Positions 34,793 through 44,674 of a stretch of DNA of 64,000 nt are shown here, piece after piece. Every line of letters begins with the position of its first letter. The stretch's first letter is position 1. A model generated the notes under the pieces. The model was not told the DNA's origin and searched no databases. It saw only the letters and a list, made by a program, of their open reading frames with translations. This DNA is from Fimenecus sp045595185 (GTDB lineage Bacteria > Bacillota > Clostridia > Oscillospirales > Acutalibacteraceae), in contig JAZNZX010000067.1 of the NCBI GenBank assembly GCA_045595185.1, positions 1 to 64,000 on the forward strand, in the 5' to 3' direction. Made by a program: the position numbers and the translations under genes.

Positions 34793-34830
34793 GAGAGTCA
34801 GGGCAAAAGCCCTGTGCTCTCGTTGTTTTA
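34793..34830 (+). terminator. Hairpin between ftsL and the transpeptidase gene
   Basis: GGAGAGTCAGGGC pairs with GCCCTGTGCTCTC around AAAA, with a small internal mismatch, followed by GTTGTTTTATTT. It looks like an intrinsic terminator or attenuator in the middle of the division cluster; it may lower expression of genes after ftsL or protect a processed end. Confidence 0.6.
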
Positions 34831-34863
34831 TTTAAAAAGTGAAATTCGGATAAGGGATGTGAC

Positions 34864-37092
34864 TTGAAAGTGAACAGAAAACCGTCAAAAGCTATGAAAA
34901 ATCGTTCAATTAAAGCTTTTTTGATTTTTTGTGTTGCATTACTTGTTATGATTGGAAATCTTTTTTGGATTCAGATTATAAAAGGTGAAGAATATCGTCT
35001 TAAGGCTGAACGAAATCAGTTGAGTGATACTGTGATTGCAGCTAACAGAGGAACAATTTATGATTCTAACATGAAGGTTATTGCACAAAGTGCATCTGCA
35101 TGGCTTGTATATATAAATCCGTCAAAAATAACCACCGACGAACAAAAACAATTACTTATCGATGGCTTTGTTGATATTTTTGAGCTTAATGAAGAAACAG
35201 TTACAAAAAAGGTAAACCGTGAAGAAAGCGGTTACGAAAAAATCGTCGGTCAGATTGACAACGGTAAAAAAGCAGAATTACAGAAATATATCAGTGACCA
35301 CAAAAGTGCAAAGCTCGGTTCGATTATCGGTATAGACCCTGACACAAAGAGATATTATCCGCTTGGCTCGTTCGCATCAACAATAATCGGCTTTACAGGT
35401 TCAGAAGATATCGGTCGTTCAGGCCTTGAGCTTAAATATAACGACACTCTTACAGGTGAATCAGGCAGAATTATCACAGCAAAAAATGCCCGTAACGGTG
35501 AAATGCCTAATGATTATGAAACAATTTACGATGCACAGCAGGGTTACAGCCTTGTTCTTACAATTGATGAGGTAATTCAGTATTATCTTGAACAGCAGTT
35601 ATCACAGGCAGTTGAGGAAACTCAGGCAAAATATGCTTATGGTATTGTAATGGATGTAAAAACAGGTGCAATTCTCGGTATGTCAACAATGCCTGATTAT
35701 GATTTGAATTCACCATATAAGGTGAGCTCAAATTCAGTTCTTGAACAAATTAAGGAAATTGAAGACGACAAGGAGAGACAGCAGGCAGAAACAAATGCAC
35801 TTTATGCACAGTGGCGTAACAGAACAATAAGTGATACATATGAACCGGGTTCAGTCTTCAAACTTTTCGTTGCTGCAGCAGCACTTGAAGAAGGTCTTAT
35901 GACAACTGATACCACATATAATTGCTCAGGTACAATAAGAGTTGCTAATTACAACCAGAATTGCTTCAATCACAAGGCTCACGGTACACAGACAGTTTTC
36001 GAAGCAATGCCGAATTCTTGTAATACCTTCTTCATCACAATGGGACAAAAGCTCGGTAAAGAAAGATTTTCAAAGTATTTTCAAGCTTTCGGATTTACAG
36101 AAACAACGGGAGTTGACCTTCCTTCTGAGGCAAAACCTGTTGCAGGAAAAACATATTACGATGTTGCTAATATGGGTATTGCAGAGCTTTCTTCAGCATC
36201 CTTTGGTCAGACTTTCCAGGTTACACCAATTCAGATGATTACAGCCGTAGCATCGTTGGGTAACGGTGGTAAGCTTATGAGACCGTATGTTGTATCAAAA
36301 GTTCTTGATGAAGACGGTAATATTGTTTCCGAAACTGAACCTTTTGTAAGAAGACAGGTAATATCTGAAAAAACAGCAGATATTATGACTGAGGTTATGG
36401 AACAGGTTTGTGTATGGGGTACTGCAAAAAATGCTTATGTTGCAGGTTATCATATAGCAGGTAAAACAGGTACAAGTGAAAAAATCGGTGCTAATGCCAA
36501 GGATGAAAATGTTGCTTCATTCGCAGGCTTTGCTCCTGCAAACAACCCACAGATTGCTGTGTTTATAGCTCTTGACGAACCACAGTATTATGCAACAGGC
36601 GGTTCAGGTGCAGCACCGGTGGCAGGTCGTATTTTTGAAAATATTCTCGCTTATCTTAACATTGACCCTGAATATACTGACGAAGAATTTGCACAGGCAA
36701 CTGTAACAGCACCAAACCTTATCGGCGAAAGCACAGATACAGTAAAATCAAAAGCAACAGGCTTTACAGTTAAGGTTGTCGGTGACGGTTCAACGGTTGT
36801 TTCACAGATGCCGGCATCAGGTCAGTCAATGCCAAAGGGTGGCGTAATTGTAGTATATACAGAAGAAAATGCAGAAAAGCAGACAGCAACTGTACCAAAC
36901 CTTACAGGCCTTACATTGACAGAAGCTAACAGAACAGCAATAAATGCAGGCTTTAATATAAAGGTTGCAGGTACAACACAGGGCTCAGGACAGATGCTCT
37001 CATATAAGCAAAGCGTACCTGAAGGCACTGTGGCTGAAACAGGATATGTTATAACGGTTTATTTCCGTTCGAACGAAGTTATATCAGACTAA
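34864..37092 (+). CDS. Class B penicillin-binding protein with two PASTA domains (FtsI/SpoVD type)
   Basis: 742 residues. One N-terminal membrane helix (about 17-38), a PBP dimerisation domain, then a transpeptidase domain with SVFK (active Ser near 330), SCN near 383-385 and KTGT near 534. Two PASTA repeats follow (about 615-675 and 676-742). It crosslinks peptidoglycan at the septum or spore cortex; PASTA tails are typical of SpoVD and some FtsI homologues of Gram-positives. The start is a TTG (34864) after AAGGGATG; a GTG at 34870 is the alternative. It lies between ftsL and murE. Confidence 0.9.
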   Translation: MKVNRKPSKAMKNRSIKAFLIFCVALLVMIGNLFWIQIIKGEEYRLKAERNQLSDTVIAANRGTIYDSNMKVIAQSASAWLVYINPSKITTDEQKQLLIDGFVDIFELNEETVTKKVNREESGYEKIVGQIDNGKKAELQKYISDHKSAKLGSIIGIDPDTKRYYPLGSFASTIIGFTGSEDIGRSGLELKYNDTLTGESGRIITAKNARNGEMPNDYETIYDAQQGYSLVLTIDEVIQYYLEQQLSQAVEETQAKYAYGIVMDVKTGAILGMSTMPDYDLNSPYKVSSNSVLEQIKEIEDDKERQQAETNALYAQWRNRTISDTYEPGSVFKLFVAAAALEEGLMTTDTTYNCSGTIRVANYNQNCFNHKAHGTQTVFEAMPNSCNTFFITMGQKLGKERFSKYFQAFGFTETTGVDLPSEAKPVAGKTYYDVANMGIAELSSASFGQTFQVTPIQMITAVASLGNGGKLMRPYVVSKVLDEDGNIVSETEPFVRRQVISEKTADIMTEVMEQVCVWGTAKNAYVAGYHIAGKTGTSEKIGANAKDENVASFAGFAPANNPQIAVFIALDEPQYYATGGSGAAPVAGRIFENILAYLNIDPEYTDEEFAQATVTAPNLIGESTDTVKSKATGFTVKVVGDGSTVVSQMPASGQSMPKGGVIVVYTEENAEKQTATVPNLTGLTLTEANRTAINAGFNIKVAGTTQGSGQMLSYKQSVPEGTVAETGYVITVYFRSNEVISD

Positions 37093-37121
37093 TTCAATAA
37101 AAATAAATATGAGGTAAAACA

Positions 37122-38567
37122 ATGAAACTTTCTTCACTTCTTAAGGGCGTAAAAACACAGGATGTGTATGAAGAAAGGGAAGTTGAAAGAGCAACGGATA
37201 AGGATAACGAAAATTTAGAAAACGCACTTTTTATCTGCGTGGACGGTAACAGAACAGACGGCCATTCACTTGCCGAAAAGGCTGTGAAAAACGGTGCTGT
37301 GGCAGTGCTGACCAATCGTGATTTAGGATTAAGCCAACAGATTATCGTCGAAGATACGCGATGTGCGTATTCTTTAATTGCTTCAAATTTTTATGATAAT
37401 CCGTCACAAAAATTAAAAATTATCGGCATCACAGGAACAAACGGAAAAACCTCAACCAGCTTTTTCATAAAGAATATTCTTGAATCCTTGGGTAAAAAAT
37501 GTGGAATAATCGGTACAGTTGAGAATAGTTGGGGTAACACAACAAATCAATCGGTGTTGACAACACCTGAACCAATGGAGCTCAATAAAATTTTTAGTGA
37601 TATGGTGAAAAACGGTTGTGAATACTGTGTTATGGAGGTTTCTTCACAAGCTCTTAGTCAAAAAAGAGTTTACGGTATAAAATTCTGTGGTTCTGCCATT
37701 ACAAATATAACTCCTGAGCACCTTGATTATCATGGTTCAATGGATAATTATATAAATGCAAAGCTTGAGCTTTTTAATCAATCGGAATTTGCTTGTGTAA
37801 ATATCGATGATGAGTTGATACAAAAAAATATTGACAGAATAAAATGTCCTGTATATTCATTTTCCACAATAGATAATAAAGCAGACTATACAGCAAAGAA
37901 TATTTTGTGTAACGAAAACGGAATAGAATATGTGTTTGTGGGAATTGATTGTATAAGTAAAATTGAGTCATCACTTTTAGGAAAATTCACAGTTTATAAC
38001 ACGCTTTGTGCAACATCTGTTCTTTTAAATCTCGGTTTTGCTCTTGATGAAATCTCAAAAGCCATTAAAAAGATTGAATGTGTAAAGGGCAGAGGTGAAA
38101 TTGTTCCCATACCAAAGAATTTTACGGTTATAATCGACTATGCCCATACTCCTGACGGCTTAGAAAATATACTTTCTGCAGTTCGTGAAATATCCACAGG
38201 AAAAGTCATTGTTGTTTTCGGTTGCGGTGGTGACAGGGATAAGCTGAAACGACCTGAAATGGGAAAAATTGCAGGAGAACTCAGTGATATTGCAGTTGTT
38301 ACAACTGATAACCCGCGAAATGAGAATCCGTTGCTTATAATCAACGATATTCTTTGCGGTATGGAAAAGTCAAAAGCAAGAATTGCAGTAATAGAAAATC
38401 GTCGTCAGGCAATCGAATTTGCACTTTCAAAGGCAAAAAAAGGTGACATTGTCCTGCTTGCGGGCAAAGGTCACGAAACGTATCAAATCATAGGAAATTC
38501 AAAAATACCTTTTGATGAAAGGGTTATAATAAAGGAATATTTTAACAATGAACTTAAAAGTAACTGA
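37122..38567 (+). CDS. murE: UDP-N-acetylmuramoyl-tripeptide synthetase, meso-DAP type
   Basis: 481 residues. ATP-binding GTNGKTST near 105-112, substrate-binding middle domain with EVSSQAL near 175, and the C-terminal amino-acid-specificity motif DNPR near 393. DNPR is characteristic of ligases that add meso-diaminopimelate, so the cell wall is probably of the A1-gamma type. It overlaps murF by 20 nt. No neighbouring murD gene is present. Confidence 0.93.
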   Translation: MKLSSLLKGVKTQDVYEEREVERATDKDNENLENALFICVDGNRTDGHSLAEKAVKNGAVAVLTNRDLGLSQQIIVEDTRCAYSLIASNFYDNPSQKLKIIGITGTNGKTSTSFFIKNILESLGKKCGIIGTVENSWGNTTNQSVLTTPEPMELNKIFSDMVKNGCEYCVMEVSSQALSQKRVYGIKFCGSAITNITPEHLDYHGSMDNYINAKLELFNQSEFACVNIDDELIQKNIDRIKCPVYSFSTIDNKADYTAKNILCNENGIEYVFVGIDCISKIESSLLGKFTVYNTLCATSVLLNLGFALDEISKAIKKIECVKGRGEIVPIPKNFTVIIDYAHTPDGLENILSAVREISTGKVIVVFGCGGDRDKLKRPEMGKIAGELSDIAVVTTDNPRNENPLLIINDILCGMEKSKARIAVIENRRQAIEFALSKAKKGDIVLLAGKGHETYQIIGNSKIPFDERVIIKEYFNNELKSN

Positions 38568-39909
38568 AATTGCAAAGGCATTAGGAACAAATCTTGAATG
38601 TGAAAATATAATAGATAATGTGTCGATTGACAGTCGTAATGTAAACGAAACAACGCTGTTTTTTGCAATTAAGGGTGAACGCTTTGACGGACACGATTTT
38701 GTAAAAGAGGTTGCAGAAAAAGGTGTAGGTGCAGTTGTTTGTCATAAAAAGGTTGAATGTATAGCACCTGTAGTTTATGTTGAAGACACAAAAAAGGCAT
38801 TTCTTCAGTTTGCTAATTATTACAGAAACTCATTAAAAGGCTTACGAGTAATCGGCTTAACAGGAAGTGTTGGCAAAACCACAACAAAGGAAATGGTTGC
38901 CTGTGTAATGGAACAAAGTGGTGAAACACTTAAAACAGAGGGTAACTTAAACAATGAAATCGGTGTTCCGAGAACTCTTTTCAGACTTGAAAATACAACC
39001 AAAAATGCTGTAATTGAAATGGGTATGGATGGTGCAGGACAAATTTCAGTTCTCTCAGAATGTGCAAGTCCCGATTCAGCAATCATCACTAATGTCGGTG
39101 TTTCACATATTGAAAACCTCGGTTCAAGAGAAGGAATTTTAGGTGCAAAGCTTGAAATTCTTCATGGTCTTCCAAACGGTGCACCGCTTTTCCTCAATGG
39201 TGATAACGATTTATTGTCAACCGTTAAAACAGATGATTACAAAGTGATTTTCTTCGGAATTGAAAATAAAAACTGTGATGTTCTTGCTGAAAATATCACC
39301 GAAAACGGACTTTCAACAAGCTTTATTGCAACAAAAGGTGATATAAAGCAGAAAATCACAATTCCGACTGTGGGAATACACAATGTCTATGATGCCTTAT
39401 CAGCCTTTGCAGTTGGCCTTGAATACGGAATTTCGCCAGAAAATATCGCAAAAGGACTTGAAAATTATACACCGTCAGGTATGCGACAGAGAATTAAAGA
39501 GATAAACGGAATTACCGTTATTGAAGACTGCTATAACGCAAGTCCCGATTCACAAAAAGCAGGTCTTAATTCGCTTTGCAAAATTGCAAAAGGAAGAAAA
39601 ATCGCAGTTCTTGGTGATATGCTTGAGCTTGGTAGCTACAGTGAAACAGCCCACAGAAATGTTGGTAAATATGCTGCCGAATGTGAAATTGATATGCTTT
39701 TTACATATGGTGAACAGTCAAAGTTTATGGCAGACAGTGCAAAAAAATCAGGTCTTTTGAATGTTTACTCATTTACAGATAAAAACGAACTTACAAACTC
39801 TCTTTTAAGTGAAATCAAAACAGGTGACACCTTGCTTTTCAAGGCAAGTCGCGGAATGAAGCTTGAAGAAATTTTTGAGAAAATATATGAACAATGGGAT
39901 GTAAAATAA
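38548..39909 (+). CDS. murF: UDP-N-acetylmuramoyl-tripeptide:D-Ala-D-Ala ligase
   Basis: 453 residues. P-loop GSVGKTTTKE near 108-117, EMGMDGAG near 154-161 and YNASPDSQKAG near 330. It adds D-Ala-D-Ala to the precursor, finishing the pentapeptide. It starts within the murE end (20-nt overlap), so the two ligases are translationally coupled. mraY follows after 12 nt with a GGAG site. Confidence 0.94.
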   Translation: MNLKVTEIAKALGTNLECENIIDNVSIDSRNVNETTLFFAIKGERFDGHDFVKEVAEKGVGAVVCHKKVECIAPVVYVEDTKKAFLQFANYYRNSLKGLRVIGLTGSVGKTTTKEMVACVMEQSGETLKTEGNLNNEIGVPRTLFRLENTTKNAVIEMGMDGAGQISVLSECASPDSAIITNVGVSHIENLGSREGILGAKLEILHGLPNGAPLFLNGDNDLLSTVKTDDYKVIFFGIENKNCDVLAENITENGLSTSFIATKGDIKQKITIPTVGIHNVYDALSAFAVGLEYGISPENIAKGLENYTPSGMRQRIKEINGITVIEDCYNASPDSQKAGLNSLCKIAKGRKIAVLGDMLELGSYSETAHRNVGKYAAECEIDMLFTYGEQSKFMADSAKKSGLLNVYSFTDKNELTNSLLSEIKTGDTLLFKASRGMKLEEIFEKIYEQWDVK

Positions 39910-39921
39910 GGAGTTGTTGAT

Positions 39922-40953
39922 ATGAATATTTATGTAGCATTAGGTGCTGTAGCCGTATTAAGCTTTATAATTGCATTTTTGTTGGGATTTGTACTTATCC
40001 CATGGCTCAGAAAGTTAAAGTTTGGCCAGACAATTCTCGATATCGGACCTGCATGGCATAAGTCAAAACAGGGAACACCAATAATGGGCGGACTTATGTT
40101 TATCATAAGTACAATTTTGTCAGTAGCCTGTGTTCTTGTAACAGACCATCTTATGGGCGGTAATCTTTTCGCAAGTGAACATATTATGCCGAATCAGTTA
40201 AAGGTAAAGCTTGTGGCAGGTGTTGTTCTTGCAATAGGACTTGGACTTGTTGGCTTTGCTGATGACTATATAAAGGTAGTTAAAAAGAGAAATCTTGGAC
40301 TTACAGAAATTCAGAAAACAGTTCCACAGATTATTCTGATAGTTGCATACTTGTTTGCACTTTATATGAACGGTCTAACCTATATGAAAATACCTTTTGT
40401 AGGTGCAGTTGACCTTAAATGGTTCTTCTGGATTTTCGGTATCTGTGTAATCTACGGTGCAGTTAATGCAGTTAATTTCACAGACGGTGTTGACGGACTC
40501 TGTGCAAGCGTAACATCAGTTACAGCAATTGCATTCTGTATCGCAGCACTTATGACAAAGTTCTTCGGAATCAGTATTTTAGCAGCAGGTCTTGCAGGCG
40601 GCTGTTTAGGTTATCTTATATGGAACTATTATCCGTCAAAGGTTATGATGGGTGACACAGGCTCAATGTTCTTAGGTGGTATGGTTGTAGCTTTGGCTTA
40701 CGCAATCGATTGTCCTATTATTCTTGTGCTTTTCGGTATTATCTATGTAATCGAAGCACTTTCAGATGTCATTCAGATTGGTTATTTCAAGGTTACTCAC
40801 GGTAAGAGAATTTTTAAAATGGCACCTATTCACCACCATTTTGAAATGTGTGGCTGGAAGGAACGCAAGATTGTTACAATCTTCTCTCTTGTTAATATGC
40901 TCGGTTGTGCAGTGGGACTTGCATTGTATTATTACGGAATTATCAACAAATAA
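39922..40953 (+). CDS. mraY: Phospho-N-acetylmuramoyl-pentapeptide transferase
   Basis: 343 residues, about ten membrane segments. Catalytic FADDYIK near 113-119, NAVNFTDGVDGL near 175-186, MGDTGSM near 245 and the HHHFE motif near 305-309 are all present. It transfers the muramyl-pentapeptide to undecaprenyl phosphate, forming lipid I. In many genomes murD follows mraY; here ftsW does. Confidence 0.96.
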   Translation: MNIYVALGAVAVLSFIIAFLLGFVLIPWLRKLKFGQTILDIGPAWHKSKQGTPIMGGLMFIISTILSVACVLVTDHLMGGNLFASEHIMPNQLKVKLVAGVVLAIGLGLVGFADDYIKVVKKRNLGLTEIQKTVPQIILIVAYLFALYMNGLTYMKIPFVGAVDLKWFFWIFGICVIYGAVNAVNFTDGVDGLCASVTSVTAIAFCIAALMTKFFGISILAAGLAGGCLGYLIWNYYPSKVMMGDTGSMFLGGMVVALAYAIDCPIILVLFGIIYVIEALSDVIQIGYFKVTHGKRIFKMAPIHHHFEMCGWKERKIVTIFSLVNMLGCAVGLALYYYGIINK

Positions 40954-40983
40954 AATTAATATTTCAAAAAAGGCGGTGAGAAA

Positions 40984-42216
40984 ATGGCAACAAAGAGTAA
41001 TACAAAAAAGAAGAATAGTTTCATAAATACCTTGTTTGCAAAAGGCTCAATTGATGTACCTTTCTTCATTATACTTATGTCAATAGTAACGGTAGGTCTT
41101 ATAATGCTGTTTTCTTCAAGCTATACTTACAGTTATTATAATCGTGGAAGCAGTACGGAAATTTTTACAAGACAGCTCATTTTTGCTGTGTTTGGCATTA
41201 TCGTAATGTTCCTTGTATCAAAAATAAGATATGAGTATTTCCGATTGATTGCACTTATTGGTGTGCCTGTATCATATTTCTTGCTTATAATTGTTCTGTT
41301 TCTTCCTGATAGTGTTCAGCCAAATTTCTATCGTTGGATTGACCTTAAGATTATCACATTCCAGCCATCGGAAATTGCAAAAATAGGCTTGATTTTAATT
41401 CTTGCATTTCTTCTTGAAAAGAATTATAAAGGTGTAACAGGAAAAGTACCGAGTGAAATGACACTTTGCAGAAAAATCGACCAATTATCCAACGGACGAC
41501 TTGTAATATATAAATCATTCACAAGTGTTGTACTTTACGGTATGCTTATTGTATCTTTTGCTGTCCTCGTTTATTTGGAAAATCACCTTTCAGGTGCACT
41601 TCTTATGCTCGCAATCGGTGTTGTAATGCTTTGGTTAGGCGAGGCAAAAGGCAGATGGTTTGCAATCGGTGCTATTGTCGTTGCAGTCGCAGCATTAGTT
41701 CTTATTTTCAACCCTGAAATTCTTAAGGAATACGCAGGTGAACGAATTACAGCGTGGCTTGATAAGGACTCTGACCCATTGGGTGTTCGTTGGCAGACAA
41801 ACAACTCTCTTTATGCTATCGGTTCAGGTGGATTTTTAGGTACAGGACTTGGTCAGTCAAAACAAAAACATCTTTTTGTTTCTGAACCACAAAACGACTT
41901 TATTTTCTCAATTATCTGTGAAGAATTAGGCTTTGTAGGTGCAACAGCAATCATTCTTCTTTTTGCTGCACTTATATACAGAGGTGTAAAAATCGGTATG
42001 AATGCAAAGGACCGTTTCGGTGGCTTGCTTGCAATGGGAATTGTTTTCCAGGTTGGTATTCAGGTTGCACTCAACATTGGTGTTGTTACCGATTTACTTC
42101 CGAATACAGGTATTTCCTTACCATTCTTCTCATACGGTGGTACATCTCTTGTAATTTTACTTGCCGAAATGGGAATGGTGCTTTCAATTTCACGAAGTGC
42201 ACGAAAGAAGGAGTGA
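40984..42216 (+). CDS. ftsW: FtsW/SpoVE-type lipid II polymerase (SEDS family)
   Basis: 410 residues, about ten membrane segments, with a short basic cytoplasmic head. SEDS features: FQPSEIAKIG near 128-137, GVRWQTNNSLYAIGSGG near 262-278, GLGQSKQKHLFVSEPQNDFIFS near 284, and PNTGISLPFFSYGGTS near 374-389. It polymerises glycan strands with the class B PBP at the septum. FtsW and SpoVE cannot be separated by sequence alone; its place in the main division cluster favours FtsW. Confidence 0.92.
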   Translation: MATKSNTKKKNSFINTLFAKGSIDVPFFIILMSIVTVGLIMLFSSSYTYSYYNRGSSTEIFTRQLIFAVFGIIVMFLVSKIRYEYFRLIALIGVPVSYFLLIIVLFLPDSVQPNFYRWIDLKIITFQPSEIAKIGLILILAFLLEKNYKGVTGKVPSEMTLCRKIDQLSNGRLVIYKSFTSVVLYGMLIVSFAVLVYLENHLSGALLMLAIGVVMLWLGEAKGRWFAIGAIVVAVAALVLIFNPEILKEYAGERITAWLDKDSDPLGVRWQTNNSLYAIGSGGFLGTGLGQSKQKHLFVSEPQNDFIFSIICEELGFVGATAIILLFAALIYRGVKIGMNAKDRFGGLLAMGIVFQVGIQVALNIGVVTDLLPNTGISLPFFSYGGTSLVILLAEMGMVLSISRSARKKE

Positions 42217-42222
42217 TTTTGC

Positions 42223-43335
42223 GTGAAATTTATGTTTGTAGCAGGTGGCACAGGTGGTCATATTAACCCTGCCATAGCAGTTGCAAAAGAAGTTAAACGA
42301 CTTGACCCTACATCAGAAATTCTTTTTGTGGGAACAGAAGGAAGAATGGAAACAAAAATTGTTCCGGACGCAGGGTTCGATATAAAAACAGTACAAATGA
42401 ATGGCTTTTCCCGTAATATGACTTTTTCGGGAATAGTTGAAAATATAAAAACAGTTGTTCTTACAGTAAAGGCATTTGTTGATGCGAAAAAAATTCTTGA
42501 AGAATTTAAACCTGATGTGGTTGTCGGCTTCGGTGGTTATGTAACAGGCCCTGTGCTTAAAATGGCAGTAAAAATGGGCATCAAAACTGCAATTCATGAG
42601 CAGAATGCATTTCCTGGAGTTGCAAATAAAGCCTTGGCAAAAGAGGTTGATAAGGTAATGCTGACTTCTCCTGATGCCGAACAGCATATGAAATGTAAAA
42701 ATCCGCCGATTGTAACAGGTCTTCCTGTAAGACGCGAGATTTTAAAGGCTGACCGTAACCGTGCCCGTGCATCAATGGGACTTCAGGATGACGACATTCT
42801 CGTTCTTTCAATGGGTGGTTCATTGGGTGCAGATGCAATAAATAACGCAGTTGTCGAGATGCTTGATGTTCTTAAAGATGAAAAAAATATCTGCTTCTTA
42901 CATTCCACAGGAAAATACGGTAACTGGGTAGGGGATAAGCTTCGCGAAAAAAATATAGAGTTTGGCGGTGGCACAAATATACATATCCGTGAATACATCG
43001 ACAATATGGAGGTTTGTCTTCCTGCCTGTGATATAGTAATCAGTCGTGCAGGAGCAAGCTCAATTTCCGAAATTCAAGCTCTTAAAAAACCGTCAATTCT
43101 TATTCCGTCACCAAATGTGGCAGAAAATCATCAGTTCCATAATGCAATGGCACTTGTAAAAAATGACGGTGCAATTCTTATAGAAGAAAAAGACCTTGAA
43201 GGTAATTACCTTGCACAAAAAGTCAAAGAGCTTAAAAACGATAGCTTCAAGCTTTATAATATTTCGCAGAATGCAGGAAAGGATGCAAAGGTAAATGCAC
43301 TTTCAGAAATCTGCAGAATAATTACTTCTTTATAA
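42223..43335 (+). CDS. murG: UDP-N-acetylglucosamine:lipid I N-acetylglucosaminyltransferase
   Basis: 370 residues, GT28 family. N-terminal GGTGGHINPAIAVA (near 8-21), HEQNAFPGVANK (near 126-137) and the UDP-GlcNAc-binding SRAGASSISE region near 270-279. It makes lipid II at the inner face of the membrane. The start is GTG at 42223, 6 nt after ftsW, with AAGGAG inside the end of ftsW; an ATG two codons on (42229) is also possible. Confidence 0.94.
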   Translation: MKFMFVAGGTGGHINPAIAVAKEVKRLDPTSEILFVGTEGRMETKIVPDAGFDIKTVQMNGFSRNMTFSGIVENIKTVVLTVKAFVDAKKILEEFKPDVVVGFGGYVTGPVLKMAVKMGIKTAIHEQNAFPGVANKALAKEVDKVMLTSPDAEQHMKCKNPPIVTGLPVRREILKADRNRARASMGLQDDDILVLSMGGSLGADAINNAVVEMLDVLKDEKNICFLHSTGKYGNWVGDKLREKNIEFGGGTNIHIREYIDNMEVCLPACDIVISRAGASSISEIQALKKPSILIPSPNVAENHQFHNAMALVKNDGAILIEEKDLEGNYLAQKVKELKNDSFKLYNISQNAGKDAKVNALSEICRIITSL

Positions 43336-43405
43336 TTTAATAACAATATTTCCGCAAACTGCATAGTATATGACGCATAGTATTTTGTCATAGGGTGTGT
43401 GGAAA

Positions 43406-44674
43406 TTGAATAAATTCATTGTAACAGGCGGAAATCGCCTTAATGGTGAAATTTCTGTTCAAGGGGCAAAAAACAGTGTCCTACCAATTCTTGTTGCAAC
43501 ACTTCTTGTAAAGGGAAAATCAGTTATACATAATTGTCCTTGTCTTTCGGATGTGGATGCAACAATAAGGATTCTTGAATATCTTGGTTGTAAAGTAACG
43601 CGTGAAGGTCATACAATAATCGTTGATTCTTCGTCAATCGAAAGGTACGATGTGCCTGATAACCTGATGCGTGAAATGCGTTCATCAATAGTCTTTCTTG
43701 GCGGAATAATGGGAAGAATGGGAAAAGCAATCCTTTCAACTCCCGGTGGATGCGAAATAGGACTTAGGCCTATTGACCTGCACCTGTCGTCAATGGAACA
43801 ATTCGGTGCAAAAATCACTAATGAAAACGGTTTTATAGTCTGTTCTGCAGAGGAAAAAGGACTTCAGGGTACTCGTATTATCCTTTCGTTTCCGAGTGTA
43901 GGTGCAACAGAAAACATAATTCTTGCTGCAACACTTGCAAAGGGAACAACAATTATTTCAAATGCAGCCAGAGAGCCTGAAATAAGCGATTTAGCCGATT
44001 TTCTTAACCGTTGCGGTGCAAGAATTCACGGAGCAGGTGACAGCACCGTTACAATTGAAGGTGTTAAAAGCCTTAAATCTTGTGAACACACGATTATTCC
44101 CGACAGAATTGTTGCTGCTACATATATGATTGGGGCAGTAATGACAGGTGGAAAAATTTCAATAAAAGATATTATCCCTTCTCATATAGGGCCAATAATT
44201 CAGCCCTTGCGTGATGCAGGATGTCACATTTCGGTGAATGGCAGAAATGTAGTTGCATCGGCCGGTAGTCACCTTAAAAGAATACGAATGATTAGAACAA
44301 TGCCACATCCGGGATTTCCTACGGATGTTCAGGCTCAGATGATGGCACTTACAACAATAGCCGAAGGCACAAGCGTTTTTGTGGAAAATATTTTTGAAAG
44401 CAGATACAAGCATGTTGGTGAACTGTTGCGATTCGGTGCAAAAATTAGTGTCGAGGGCAGAATGGCAGTGGTTGAAGGAGTAAAATCTCTTAACGGTGCA
44501 AAGATAAAAGCCACAGATTTGCGTGGCGGTTCAGCAATGATACTTGCGGGACTTTGTGCAGAGGGCAAAACAGAAATAACAGAAATTCATCATATCGACA
44601 GAGGGTATGAGGAACCGGAAAAAGTACTCAACAGTATGGGTGCGGATATAAAAAGGGTGGACACGAATGAGTGA
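43406..44674 (+). CDS. murA: UDP-N-acetylglucosamine 1-carboxyvinyltransferase
   Basis: 422 residues. KNSVLPI near 20-26 and the active-site loop TPGGCEIGLRPIDLH (Cys near 115) show the PEP-reactive cysteine that fosfomycin modifies. It performs the first committed step to peptidoglycan. A TTG start at 43406 is preferred: AGGGTG is 8 nt upstream and the protein then begins MNKFIVTGG like other MurA proteins; a GTG at 43397 overlaps that site. It overlaps ftsQ by 8 nt. The place usually held by murC or murB is taken by this gene. Confidence 0.93.
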   Translation: MNKFIVTGGNRLNGEISVQGAKNSVLPILVATLLVKGKSVIHNCPCLSDVDATIRILEYLGCKVTREGHTIIVDSSSIERYDVPDNLMREMRSSIVFLGGIMGRMGKAILSTPGGCEIGLRPIDLHLSSMEQFGAKITNENGFIVCSAEEKGLQGTRIILSFPSVGATENIILAATLAKGTTIISNAAREPEISDLADFLNRCGARIHGAGDSTVTIEGVKSLKSCEHTIIPDRIVAATYMIGAVMTGGKISIKDIIPSHIGPIIQPLRDAGCHISVNGRNVVASAGSHLKRIRMIRTMPHPGFPTDVQAQMMALTTIAEGTSVFVENIFESRYKHVGELLRFGAKISVEGRMAVVEGVKSLNGAKIKATDLRGGSAMILAGLCAEGKTEITEIHHIDRGYEEPEKVLNSMGADIKRVDTNE

